Source: Blastomussa wellsi
Lineage: Eukaryota; Cnidaria; Anthozoa; Scleractinia; Plerogyridae
Assembly (NCBI GenBank): GCA_947652115.1
Contig: OX393574.1
Location: 11,671,012 to 11,735,011 of the forward strand
Length of the DNA: 64,000 nucleotides
Direction of reading: 5' to 3'
Positions 45,484-56,788 of this stretch are shown here, piece after piece; position 1 is the first letter of the stretch, and each line of letters starts with the position of its first letter. A program made the translations under genes and the position numbers. Under the pieces are notes generated by a model that saw only the letters and a program-made list of their open reading frames with translations, did not search any database and was not told the origin of the DNA.

Positions 45484-46090
45484 TTAAATATGATTGATTC
45501 TCACAAAAGAAAGAATACATTAACCATTGCAAAAAAAATAATGATTTAAAAATTAGCTATTTATAATACGAATTTTATATGACTAAGATAAAAAAATTGG
45601 ATTAAAAATAAGATAACTATAAAAGTGATCAAATATTTATTGACAAAATTACATATCCATACGTTTTTCTAAATAAGAAGAGAGAGGGCGATACTGAGCA
45701 CACGTTTTCTAATGTTTTGCAAGCAGCTGCACTACTGAAAAGCTTTTAATTTCAACATTTTATATCTAAATATTGTGTTTAGAAAAGTAAATTAACTTGT
45801 TTCCGTAAAATGATTAGTGTTTGTGACGTTTGATGCGATAACTCGACAGGCAGGTTATAAAATCATTTAGGTGTCGTATATAGCGGATTATATGAATTAT
45901 ATACATAAAAATATGACAGTTTTGTTTTAATAAATAATTAAGTGCGGAGTGTTTACGTTTTGTGATTAATTTTTAAATCTTTCCGGCATAAAGCTTTGAT
46001 ACTTGCGATCCATGGCTTCAAGCATCGCCCTGGTTTCAAGCTGAGGTCAGAGTGGATATATATTTTAATTCTAAATTTTGTCTACGCTAA
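45484..46090 (+). repeat. Direct repeat pair, copy B
   Basis: Second copy of 44160-44770, about 1.3 kb downstream in the same orientation. Confidence 0.7.
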
Positions 46091-46139
46091 CCTCGGTTTG
46101 AAACCCGGATTCGATTCAAGCCCGGCGCCATTTGCTTTT

Positions 46140-47020
46140 CATGTTGTGTATAGTTGATATTCAAGCCATTTATTTTATTTACCTTTAATTTAGATGCACA
46201 GAAAAAACAGAATGGACTCAAAGACGATCAGCTGACATTAAAATAGGCATAACCGTGCAATTAAATTCAGTATACTTAAGCGAGCTCCATATTACAATGG
46301 AGCACGCTGAGAGCGTGAGGACCTCTGCACCTGCAGCAAAGTCCTTTTGTGAAGCTTGTCATCCGAAGGATCCAAATATCTTGCTGTCACGCAATAAACG
46401 TCTACAGACAATTTCAGGGAAACAGCGTCGTTTTGCCCACGACAACTTGGAAAACCACAAGCAGCTTTGAATCTCTACTTCAACAACTGCACCGTTCAAA
46501 ATGCTCACTTCGTTGTGGGATCAAATTCCAGTCAGGCTTGTTGACTTTCCTGTCCTGATTCATTTAATGTATTTGCACATGGTATTTGACTGCTTTGCAG
46601 AAGTAATTAAACGGGAATCGATGTAGTTTTTGAAATATTTTAAATGATTTTGACGCTTTGTTCGAACTGCAATTCCTCTCACAGAAACAAAAACTGTGGC
46701 ATGATGTAAATGAACCAATAGGAAGGCACGTTGTGTTATCTTCAGTTAAGATAATTTCCTATTCAATCAGGAAATAAGCGTAAAAATTCTGCTTTTTGGA
46801 TTTTTTAAACAAGAGCGAAAAATAATTGGAACTTTGAACAGAAAAACTGAAATAAATTAAGCCATTTTTCGTATGGAAAATATTATTCCCCTGGATGAAT
46901 TACCTGTATTGTTTTCCTTTTATTTTTCGCGCGGGTTTCTTTGTGTACATTTCCATGGCGGCCTTGTTATAAAACTCAAGAAGCTAGAGTTGCTCTCCGC
47001 TCGCTTCGAGGGTTCTTCTC
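46140..47020 (+). repeat. Long direct repeat pair, copy A
   Basis: Matches 50387-51170 with small indels (phrases TTGATATTCAAG, CTCAAAGACGATCA, GAGAGCGTGAGGACCTC, CCATGGCGGCCTTGTTATAA). Short open frames inside are broken differently in the two copies, so it is probably non-coding. Confidence 0.75.
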
Positions 47021-47577
47021 CGGTTTCCCTTTCCTCCTCAAAAACCTCAACTCTAAATTCCATTTCGACAGAGGACCGCATGAAAACTAACCGAAGCTGT
47101 CTCTCAAATCGAAAAGCACGATTAGACAAAAATCAGAAAACTTGCTGTGTTAACATTATGCAGATGTGACAATCTTCCTATGAAATCGGTAACAAAGGAT
47201 TTGGGAAGATTAGGGGGGCGGTTCACCATAACAAATTTCCGCAAAATATATACCTGTTTGATAATCGGGCAATATTAAGAATTTTTTTATTACTTTGTTT
47301 TATCAGTGTTAAACAGGAGTTTGGTAATCGCACGTTTGATTGAGTATTACTTTCAACCGTTTAGTAATCGAACGTTCGATTTTGTTCGATTGATCAAATT
47401 TTATTGTTTGGTTAATTATGTCCGATTACCAAACCCAATCGTATTGTGTTCAATTACCGGATGTTTAGATAAGCTGGGTTTTAAATTAAATGTCAAATGT
47501 GTAAAAGTGTATTAACACTGTAAATGTTTTTCAAACTGTTGATAAATATCACGGCTTATGGCCATGTTCTTATGACC
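47021..47577. other. Non-coding stretch
   Basis: No gene. Contains ATTGTTTGGTTAATTA / AGTAATCG-type phrases at about 47290-47460 (runs of CGATTA and AACG.TCGAT) without a clear unit. Confidence 0.35.
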
Positions 47578-47606
47578 TTTTTTTTTTTTTGGGGGGGGGG
47601 GGGGGG
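47578..47606 (+). repeat. Homopolymer junction T13-G16
   Basis: Thirteen T followed directly by sixteen G. Such runs are error-prone in sequencing, so the length is uncertain. Confidence 0.9.
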
Positions 47607-47779
47607 TTGGGTCTGGTTCTCTTTACGGTCAAACAACAACAAAAATTGTGAGATCAAGTATTAAAGTCTAGAGCCAAGGGACAAACAACTGTCAGCTCCG
47701 CTTTTAGGCTAGTTAAAAACTACACTAAGTATCACAACCCCTATCGCGATCATTAGTATTTATCACATGATGATAAATA

Positions 47780-47923
47780 ATATAACAAACACTCGAGACA
47801 GTGTTTCATCACATTTCCAAACACCGAGAAGAGAATTGAAAATACGACGAGCAGCGGAGTAGTTTTGACGAACGTCGAAGTGTTTGGAAATGTGGTGAAA
47901 CACTGTCTCGAGAGTTTGATATA
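47780..47923. mobile_element. Fold-back MITE (ACTCGAGACAGTGTTT family)
   Basis: Arms of about 44 bp (47780-47824 and 47880-47923) with the core CTCGAGACAGTGTTTCA are 91-95% complementary around a 55-bp centre. A CACATGAT phrase beside it also occurs near 35490. Confidence 0.75.
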
Positions 47924-49129
47924 TCTTCTCAATCAAAACTAAAACTACGGAGAAAACGAAGAAATAAAATCGCAAAAATCTATGCTAATTAAGATCACAT
48001 TTCGAAACCACGGTTACGGTTCTGATTTCTTTTGTTTTAACGTGATGAATTATTAATAAGTTTGAGAACTTATAATAGTTTTCGCCATCGACGAAACAAC
48101 GTAATTATCTTGCCTTTTGTAATCGACCTTTTCTTATAGTTGCAATTAATAGATTTATCTTTCTATTGTATACGGTGTCCAAAACAAACGTGTATGTATG
48201 GCAAATGTGAAAACTGAAAATGTAATTTTTTTGTAATTAAAAGTGTAATGTTATTGCAACAAGGTATTGTTTTTCAATAAAAAAAGTCGACATTTTGTCC
48301 TTGTAGATTACGTGAAGACAGGACTCATCCTTTCTTCATTTCGTGTAATTACAACAACGCAGCTCGGCAAAATGAAGGTTGGTCACAAACTAACTAAGAT
48401 GCCATTTCATTCATATTTCGAATCCAGTTTACCGTCCTTCCTTCAACAATAAAAATATTCTGAAAAACCAACTAAGACGACAAATCCATGCCAGCTAGTC
48501 AAAGTCATTTTCACATTCAAGCTGGGTCAGATGATTCCAACTTCACTCAAAATTCTTATGCGAACGCTTCGCATTACGTTTTTTTCGAATTCGCTGCTTA
48601 TTTTGATTTAAAAGAACAAAGGTGTAGCATTTGGTCTTCAAACTGTAGCTAATTATATAAAAAAAATACTTCTTGGCTGTGTATTTCTGGCGACCGTCTT
48701 GTTTTGCTAAGTATTTTCCAATTAATTGCGTTTTATGAAGGCTTTTTTCATTGCGTTTGGCTGAAATTCATAAAAGCTGACAAACGTCTGCACTCAACAA
48801 GGTGTTCGTTTTATAGGCTGGCAATTTCTTGTACATGTCGTGATAACATCCGCGGGAAAGATTGCACTGATTCCCTCTGGCGTCATAGATTTTGTAATAT
48901 TGCAATGTTGTTTTGCAATCTTTCGACGAGAAAAGAATTTATTGTTACATGTCATGTGACCCCAAAGTATATAAAAAACCCTGCTGCCAATGAGATCGCT
49001 GTTGGGAAAAAAATTCCAGCTATGGCTAACAATGGAGCGTTCTTTTTGTAATCTGTTTTTCCACTATTAATTTGTACAAGTTTATGCCTTTTTTTGTTGT
49101 TGTCCTTGTTGTTATTGATTTTTTCTAGA
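47924..49129. other. Non-coding stretch
   Basis: No supported gene. A 115-codon plus-strand frame at 48704-49051 lacks any recognisable motif. Confidence 0.35.
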
Positions 49130-49500
49130 TGCAAACTTACACGATAACTCCCGAGCATATATAACTGAAAGCTTGCCACAAATTTTCGTGCCTCCATCTT
49201 GGCGAGATAAATAGCATCTAACAATAAAAGTATTTTTATGGCTGCAATAAACACATCAGGTTGCCTACGTACCTTTTCGCCGTTTAGAAGGAAAGATGTG
49301 ATTATCTGACTACGTTGTTCTTCCTTTTTTTTTTTGCAGTTTCAACTTTGTGACCACAGCCTTCTGTCATTACGAATTCTATGTTCATAGCACAGGTGAC
49401 GGTAATCAATCGAGTGTCTAGACCTGGTATCCTCCCACTTATTACATGTATAGCATGAAAACACTTTATCCAAACACCAAACGGATTTGCCAAGGGAAAT
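49130..49500 (+). repeat. GPCR 3'-flank module, copy beside GPCR 5
   Basis: GATAAATAGCATCTAACAA, GCCTACGTACCTTTTCGCCG and TTACGAATTCTATGTTCATA match the modules at 35640 and 44850. It lies about 1.9 kb 3' of GPCR 5. Confidence 0.55.
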
Positions 49501-50386
49501 TGAAATTACTTCTTTTTGTCGGGGTTTCGAGTTATAAGGGTTTTGAACAAAAAAGACCAGAAACACTTGATTAGAGAGGTTTTATGCTTATACATATTTT
49601 AATGTAAGATTTTTAGCAATGTAAGAGCATAAAACGACAAAACAAAAGTATGAAATATAAAGTAGCTGCTCTTCAACTTTTAGCTAAATCTCACTTTAAC
49701 ATTTGTTGAAAACGGATGCAAGTGCCACGCACATTGAATTTTGAGGAAGCAGAAATATATTATTGTTCTCAAGAATGATCTGGGCAAGTTTGACAAGTAA
49801 TGAAAAAGAACAGATCGATTCCAGATTACGCGCCATTATGTCTCTTCGCCGGGAAAAACTGTCATAAAAACGTGCAAGGTCAATTTGTCATAATATATAA
49901 ATGAGATTAAATGTAATCATCCAAATCAACATCAAACTTCTTTAATTTTTTTTTAAACCAAGGATAAATTTAAACCACAACAGCTATAACCATAAGATGA
50001 GTGTGCTCTGAGATCGCAAATGGAGCCTCATAAAAGATCTGCTCACGCTGTTCGCATAAATCTATTGACAAAAGAAACACAACAGGCCGTGCCCCTATTT
50101 TTTGAATGAGCCAAAAAATTTATTTCGTGAATTAATTATTAATTATTAATTATTCAGTTCAATGTGATCATGACCAAAACAAATTGCTCGAACTGTGATG
50201 TATCTCTTACGGCTGAATCAGTTTAAACTGCCAGAAGTGATTCCTCCAATGCGTGCAAGGATCAAATCATTTTTTTTTTTTTCACATCAAAAGCAGTGGT
50301 AATCATTTCTTTAGGCAGATTTTCTTTGAGGTGAATAGAACTTCCGCACGTATCTCAACTGTCAATATTACGACTTTTGCTTTACA
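49501..50386. other. Non-coding stretch
   Basis: No gene or clear repeat, apart from a short AATTATTAATT repeat near 50125-50150 and a T-run at about 50270. Confidence 0.35.
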
Positions 50387-51170
50387 TGCTGTGTATAATT
50401 GATATTCAAGGCAGCTCAGATATATTGACATTTATTTTATTTACCTTTAATTTAAATGCACAGAAAAAACAGAATGAGCTCAAAGACGATCACCTGACAT
50501 TAAAAGAAGCGAGCTCCATAATACAATGGCGCACGCTGAGAGCGTGAGGACCTCCACACCTGCAGCAAAGTCCTTTTGTGAAGCTTGTCATCCGAAAGAT
50601 CCAAATCTCTTGCTGTCACGGCAATAAACGTCTACAGACAATTTCAGGGAAACAGCGTCGTTTTGCCCACGACAACTTGGAAAGCCAAAAGCAGCTTTGG
50701 ACCTTTACTTCAACAACTGCTTCGTTGAAAATGCTCACTTCGCTCTGAGATAAAATTCCAGCCAGGCTTGATGACTTTCCTGTCCTGATTCATTTAATGT
50801 ATTTGCACATGGTATTTGACTGCTTTGCAGAAGTCTTTGAACGGAAATCGATGTAGTTTTTGAAGTATTTTAAATGATTTTGACGCTTTTTCGAACTGCA
50901 ATTCCTCTCACAGAAACAAAAAATGTGGCATGATGTAAATGAACCAATAGGAAGGCACGTTGTCAGTTAAGATAATTTCCTATTCAATCAGGAAATAAGC
51001 GTAAAAATTCTGCTTCCTGGATTTTTAAACAAGAGCGAAAAATAATTGGAACTTTTTCCTTTTATTTTCCTTTTAATTTTCGCGCGGGTTTCTTTATGTA
51101 CATTTCCATGGCGGCCTTGTTATAAAACTCCAGAAGTTAGAGTTGCTCTCGGCCATCCGCTCAAGAAACT
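50387..51170 (+). repeat. Long direct repeat pair, copy B
   Basis: Second copy of 46140-47020. It ends about 190 bp from the 3' end of GPCR 5. Confidence 0.75.
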
Positions 51171-51252
51171 CGTACGCTTCAATCGTGCTCTCCAAACTTT
51201 CCGCGTGCACCATTACTCGATGGAGTACGCTAAAGCATGAACAATTGTTAAT

Positions 51253-51300
51253 GAGTGAGTAAGTGAGTGTGTGCGTGCGTGCTTGCGTGCGTGGGTGAGT
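51253..51300 (+). repeat. GTGA/GTGC microsatellite
   Basis: Short imperfect tandem repeats of GTGA then GTGC (GAGTGAGTAAGTGAGTGTGT and following), 48 bp. Confidence 0.7.
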
Positions 51301-51360
51301 TTATGTCCATTCGCAATCCTCGTAGCATGGCTAAGTCATCCATGAGGTAAAAATAAGAAC

Positions 51361-52284
51361 TTAGGTTGAAAAACAACAAAGCTGTCTAATCATTCCCTTC
51401 ACTGCATGTCGTATTTCTTTTATCTTCCAACAATAAATAAACGGATTCACTGATGAGTTTGACAGAAGGACAAGTAGCGACACTTCCCAAGCTAAATGAA
51501 TAAATGATGAACTCCAACCAGTGATAGCGAACATAGCTGCCGTGACACCAAATGGTAGATAGCATATTACCAATGTCATCTGCACCCACAATGCATTAGA
51601 CACTGTCTTCTTGTATCGTGCTATATTCAGTGGAGTTCTTCCTCCGTTCAGCTGTCCTGTCCTGTCTTGCAAATGAACTTGATGTTGTCGCAACGTGAGA
51701 TAGATTTTTGTATAACAGATAGTTGAAGTTATTAAACACAGCAATATTATTGAAAATATGATGAAAACACTAACAGCGAAGTTGTAAAACATTGTAATTG
51801 CAGTGGCGATTACAAAAAGACAAAAAGTAATCACCGCGAACCATACTCGCCTCAGTGTTACAACGAACCTGTATCTTAGTCCTAAAATCAGGGCGAGAAG
51901 TCTGTCAACGCTTATTGCAGTCAGCGTAAACAAAGATAGTCCGCAAAAAAAGAAGCCTATGCTGTCAAAAACCATTTTAATATAGAAGCAACGTTCCGTG
52001 TCTCTCGGAGTCAACAATAGGATCATGCGAAGAGGCTGTGAAATGAGGCCCACGAACAGATCGGTGCTCGCAAGGCAACCTAACAAAAGTTTTGAAGGTG
52101 GTTGAAGGGACCTTGACGGCTTTTGAAGGGCAACAATTATCAATAAATTCCCCAGAACTGCGGTGATGGAAAGAGGAAGGTTAAAGACTGCAAAAATGAC
52201 CTTCTGTTGTTTTCCGAAGGGTCTTGAGCTGCAAAATAAATCTTGAATTGAAGTGACGTTTTCAGCATCCGTTAGATTTGCCAT
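51361..52284 (-). CDS. Class A GPCR, orphan, intronless (GPCR 5)
   Basis: A complete 307-residue receptor. Landmarks: N46 in TM1 (VLGN), D75 in TM2, DRL at TM3 (D127-R128), CYLP in TM6, NPFIY in TM7. The conserved TM4 Trp found in the other copies (TFW) is Cys here (TFC, about residue 155). The first intracellular/TM2 boundary has one additional residue (PSRSLQPP). Two N-terminal N-glycosylation sequons are present (NLT, NVT); the tail ends CCFST. No stops or frame changes. The ligand is unknown. Confidence 0.92.
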   Translation of the reverse strand: MANLTDAENVTSIQDLFCSSRPFGKQQKVIFAVFNLPLSITAVLGNLLIIVALQKPSRSLQPPSKLLLGCLASTDLFVGLISQPLRMILLLTPRDTERCFYIKMVFDSIGFFFCGLSLFTLTAISVDRLLALILGLRYRFVVTLRRVWFAVITFCLFVIATAITMFYNFAVSVFIIFSIILLCLITSTICYTKIYLTLRQHQVHLQDRTGQLNGGRTPLNIARYKKTVSNALWVQMTLVICYLPFGVTAAMFAITGWSSSFIHLAWEVSLLVLLSNSSVNPFIYCWKIKEIRHAVKGMIRQLCCFST

Positions 52285-52318
52285 TATTAACTGTTGAATG
52301 TATTTTGCCTCTTTTCTT

Positions 52319-52344
52319 TAGCCTGCTTTATGCGATATGTTTCC
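52319..52344 (-). promoter_or_regulatory. Shared promoter-like block of GPCR 5
   Basis: GGAAACATATCGCATAAAGC on the coding strand, followed by AGGCTA, aligned with the blocks of GPCR 3 and 4; the TATA-like part reads CATAAAG. It lies 35-60 bp upstream of the ATG. Confidence 0.4.
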
Positions 52345-52612
52345 AACACTATTTGTCGATCGAACTGTGCGATATGGAGAGTGTAGATATCTCTTTCCTG
52401 GCGAAATAGAGAAAAATAGTTTCAGTGACAGTAAATAAGATTAAGGGCTATCTTTGAAGAGAAATGGCCACGGTGCAAACTCTTGATTTTGTTTCAGAAG
52501 CTAAAGACGCTTTCTTTAAATTTTGGTTCATTGGTTCGTATGGAAGAAATTCAATTAATTGTTTCATACAAAAGAACTTCTGACACCTAACAAATCAGCA
52601 AAGTAATCATGG
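52345..52612. other. Non-coding 5' flank of GPCR 5
   Basis: Nothing identifiable beyond the promoter-like block. Confidence 0.35.
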
Positions 52613-52842
52613 GTGCTTACCATTTAGCCAAAAAATCCGGAAAGTTCGGTTTCCAGTCAAATGGAAAGGTAATTTTCCGGAAAATCCATTCGGAAATTGT
52701 GGACAGCCTCCAGACGTAGTCCTCTTTTTCCGTTCGGAACGGAACGTAGGAAAAATTCTTACCATTTAACAAATCTCCCGTTTCCAGGCCCTTTTTAAAG
52801 GGGCGAGAGAAACGGAACGTCTTGTAGCTAAATGGAAAGCAC
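52613..52842. mobile_element. MITE, 230 bp
   Basis: Ends GTGCTTACCATTTAGC and the complement GTGCTTTCCATTTAGC form a 16-bp inverted repeat with one mismatch; pairing continues more weakly inside (CGGTTTC/CCGTTTC). Interior palindromes carry TTCCGTTCGGAACGGAA. No clear target duplication. Confidence 0.7.
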
Positions 52843-54238
52843 AATCTCCTCCGGTTGTTCAACGCGTCGCATTGTTGAGATATAACCCACTTATGCAGAA
52901 ATTGTGCTTTATAATTTTTTATTCTTTATCCCAAAACATTTCGATAACGCCCACATAGAATTTGTCAAAATCGAGGCAACCGTGGACGGTACAAGTTCCC
53001 TTGGGTGATTTCCAGAAAAATCACCCGGGGCCATAAAATTCGAACGAAAGTGAAACACGTTTTGACGTCATTGCGTTGCTATGGCAACTCCGATACCAAT
53101 GTGACACAAGAATTGGGAAATATTTATCTTTGTCTAATACAGCTGTGATGATGGAGTCTCGATAACATTGGTAATGACGAGGCAGTAAATTTTCAAACTT
53201 GAACGGTTTTGCCCCTAAAAAATCCAGTCGAGCCACCTTAACTTAAATATGAGTTTGAGAGGGAGATAATCCAAAAAAAATTAAAAGTCTACCAGTTTGG
53301 ATGCTTTAAACATCAGCCTTTATATAGTGATGAAAAAACTGCAGCTATTCAACCAATAAAATAACATTTTACCTGAAAATTGTGCATACTAGAAATGTGA
53401 TATAGTTAATTTAAGCAACAATCTTTCAGGTATATTATAACACTTTATTAAAAAAAGTCATAAGCGTAGCGAAAAGCGTTTAAGCCTTGTGGCAGCTTTC
53501 GTAAACGGGGCTAGGTCGCGGTATTTCGTGCAATTCCGTTTAATTCGTTAAGTATTACGTATACAATTTAAATGAGGTTCACATTGTAACGACGAGCTTA
53601 GACAACTATCTTTTGGCCTAAACAAAACTGGTGTAAAACCATTGCTGAAACTTATTAAATGAATGAAACCAACGTTTGGGTTGATGGATTTGCCGGTTAA
53701 CCTTTTGCTGTAAGTCTAGTGGTTTCTTGGAAGTTTTCTCGCCCTATCTCATTACTCTAAATTCTAATTTATTTTCTTTCTTTTATGTTGGAAATAAAAT
53801 AAAATGAATAAAATAATTTTTAATTCGGTGTATAATAATACATCAAGATTATTTCATTTACAAAAATAGGAACAAGAAAATTGGACGAGAATTGGCAAGC
53901 ATGCACAAATGAAGGCTTCCTAAAATTATCGGAGTAAACAGTTTTCTTGATTTTATGGCTTCGGCAAATAAAATAAGATTCTTACCTTTTAAACCCTTAT
54001 AAAGAATGTTGGTTTGATCCGATTTACCACTTTCTTCTTCCTATTTCATCGAGATCCTCTGTGCTTGTCTTAACGCTCTGATATGGTCGTCACTTACAAT
54101 TATTTTATGCTCATTGCATGGACAGATGCTTCAAATCAATTAACACCTTATTCCGCCTATAACGACATGAAGATGCTTTTTAGATTTGCCTAAAGGCAAT
54201 TTCTTCTATCACGAAGAATTATAAAGTTTAAAGCTGTT
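52843..54238. other. Non-coding stretch
   Basis: No gene. GAGCCACCTTAAC at about 53232 matches the terminus of the TIR family at 16894, so a decayed copy may end here. Confidence 0.4.
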
Positions 54239-54850
54239 ATTAAGGATTTTAATGTGCCCCAATTGTAATTGACCATATTGTAAGATTAGAATCGAACGTA
54301 TCAGACCTTGCTTCTCCAAAAATCTTCAAACAAACTGAAACAGATTAATAGTGCTCTTGGTGAACTTTTGAAACAATATCAAGTTAGGAATTGGGTCCAG
54401 AGATTTATGATTGACAGTTGTCAACTGTTCGTCAGCAATCTTTAAAGCTTTCAAGATTTTAGTGTACCCTAAAATTGGTCATATAATATTAAGTTTAGAA
54501 TCGATTTTGTCAAAACCTTGCTTCTCCAAAAATCAGCTTCACATAAACTTAAAGAGATTGCTCTTGGTGAACTTTTCAATAAATATAAAGTAAGAAAATT
54601 AGTTATTTATGATTGACATTTGTCAACAGTGTCAGCAGTCTTAAAGCTTTTAGCTAGTACACCCTAAAATTGGTCATGTTTAGAATCGAACGTGTCAAAA
54701 CCTTGCTTCTCGAAAAGTCTTCATGCAAACAGATTGCTCCTAGTGAACTTTAAAACAATATAACGTAAGTAAATAAGTTATTTATGATTGACAGTTGTCA
54801 ACAGTCTGTAAGCAATCTTTACAGCTTTTAAGATTTTAGTGTAATGTCAG
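54239..54850 (+). repeat. Tandem repeat, about 190-bp unit, 3.2 copies
   Basis: Units start near 54239, 54443 and 54641, with a short partial one at 54819. Each has TGATTGACAGTTGTCAAC..TC..GCAATCT and AACCTTGCTTCTC.AAAA phrases. A related phrase occurs in the flank modules of GPCR 3 and 4 (about 36178 and 39350), so the unit derives from the same module. Confidence 0.7.
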
Positions 54851-54879
54851 TCATCAAAACTGCGTAATAAATTTAAACA

Positions 54880-55345
54880 AAAACTGATTGCCTTTCACTT
54901 ACACTGTTGTTTTTCTCCTGATTTTTCAAACTTGTGGATCATTCGAATCAACTTATTACATCAATACCATCAAAACAAACTATGTTAAATTCAACATTCG
55001 CTTTTCAGCTGTAAAAGTTTGGAATCACCTTGATGAAAGTATTAAACACCTCCCTTAAAACGTTTAAAAACAATTTATTTATTTATTTTTATTTTATTTT
55101 ATTTTTTATTTATTTATTTTTCTTCCTTTCGTCTTCTATTTTTATTGACTAATTAATTGCTTTGCACAAGCTTTAGTGCCAACCTACCTCCTATATTTAA
55201 ATAGTATTTAGTTTTACTCAGCTCGATTAGCTTTTTAGTTATTTTAGTTTTCGTTATTAATGTTACATTTTTTTGTACCAATATATTATGTTGTGAATTA
55301 AGTCTAACTTTTTAAATCTGGTAATAAAGCTTGTTGTTCAATTTC
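54880..55345 (+). mobile_element. LINE 3' end fragment (CR1/Rex/L2-like)
   Basis: One frame reads KFNIRFSAVKVWNHLDESIK (about 54987-55046), the well-known end of non-LTR reverse transcriptase ORFs (F..R......WN.LP..IK). An AT-rich 3' UTR with a T-rich simple repeat (55075-55135) follows, ending GTAATAAAGCTTG. The RT itself is absent. Clade not certain. Confidence 0.5.
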
Positions 55346-55431
55346 CGTTTCCCCAGGAGGTTTTGAACGTACCGTGCAGTTTAATCCGTGTTTGTGTATG
55401 TGGGGCTACTAACCATATTTGTATATGTAAT

Positions 55432-55581
55432 AGGACTACATGCTGTCCAATTTGAAAATAATTGGATGAGAAAAAATTCCGAGGACTGCAAAATTGGACG
55501 AGGCCGTAGGCCGAGTCCAATTTTTCAGTTCGAGGAATTTTTTGAATCCAATTATTTCCAAATTGGACAGCATGTAGTCCT
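55432..55581. mobile_element. Fold-back element, arms about 75 bp
   Basis: The outer 35 bp on each side pair with one mismatch (AGGACTACATGCTGTCCAAT and its complement), and pairing continues, with some mismatches, to a GGCC-GTA-GGCC centre at about 55505. No gene. Confidence 0.8.
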
Positions 55582-56788
55582 GTTACCTATTAATTATATA
55601 GCATCCAAAAATATATGAACATGACAAATGTTTCGCCCTCCAAACTAGTTTTTCTTGACAATTGATTGGTTTATGGAAGGTATCCAGATTTTTCTTAAAT
55701 TGGACAGTTTGAGCAAAAACTGTCCAATTTATTTTAAATTTGGACAGTTGGCAAAAATTAATAAAAAATGCATCTGTTGACAATAATGGATTTTGATGTA
55801 GCTATATAATTATGACAGGAATATTGTCCGAAATCACCTACACACGTAGCAGCAGCAGCACAATAAACGAACACAGATTGCACGGTTATCGGACATTGCT
55901 CTACCTCTAATGCTTTCTTTTTGCTCCATTTCCCTGTCGAGTGTCTGGTACTTACTCAGGTCTTCCTGTTCGAATGAATCATTTCTCCGTAATTTCAAGA
56001 AAGGAACTTAGTAACTTCCAGGTCGAGCCTACTCTGGGACATGAATCGAAGTCGCCTTTAGTCGCGCAACCGCGCAAAGTCGCCTTGAGTCGCCCTCAGT
56101 TGCCTTAAACTATACACTGTCTCGTGTAAAGGCTTTCATACTTTCAAATTGCCTTGGAATGATTAACCGTGATGTTTTCTATCTAAGGGTAAACTCCACT
56201 GCAATGCTAAGGGTTGTAGGAGGCATAGTGCTTATTACGGCGTTTGTGTTACGTTACTGGGTTAGTGCTCTGGCGGGGTTGATTGGACTATGATCCTGGG
56301 GAGGGATAGCTGAATAAAATGTAATTGATCAGGGAATAACTTTGCGAAAAAAAAACTGCCCAGAGCGAGATACAGACTTGCCATTTTGCAGAAATCGCGG
56401 TAGAGTCCGCTTTCTTGCTTTTGACGACCGAATGAAAAGCAGGCACGGAGGACTTGGTTGAGTCCACATGGATAACAGCTCTCTTGTACAGGTATTGGAG
56501 GTTGCTGTCAGGGTTGTTTTCTTTTTTTCTTGTAAATAATTAAGATGGTGGTTGTGTTTATCTGTGTACTCCATTGGGATGCTTCACCTTTCATGAATAT
56601 CTTGCCTTCACTATCCAGTTATATGGTTCGATTCCGTCTACAGATTCAAACATTTAAATCCATAAACAGCAAAACTGTCTTGTCTCTCTTGATGGCTGTG
56701 TTTAATGGAGAATGTTTCACTTTTGATAAAAAAAATGTATTTCTTTCGTACATTACTGAGGTATTTATGTGTTACCGCTGCAAAGCAT
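55582..56788. other. Non-coding stretch
   Basis: No gene supported. At about 55640-55750, TTGGACAGTT phrases repeat, related to the fold-back at 55432 (GTCCAATTT). The rest is the 3' flank of GPCR 6. Confidence 0.4.

Noticed and set aside
46255..46558. Two overlapping plus-strand frames of about 70 codons
   Set aside because: The second copy of this repeat (50387-51170) breaks both frames, which argues against coding.
48704..49254. Opposed frames of 115 and 100 codons
   Set aside because: No motif, no homologous frame in the related module, and AT-rich composition typical of chance frames.
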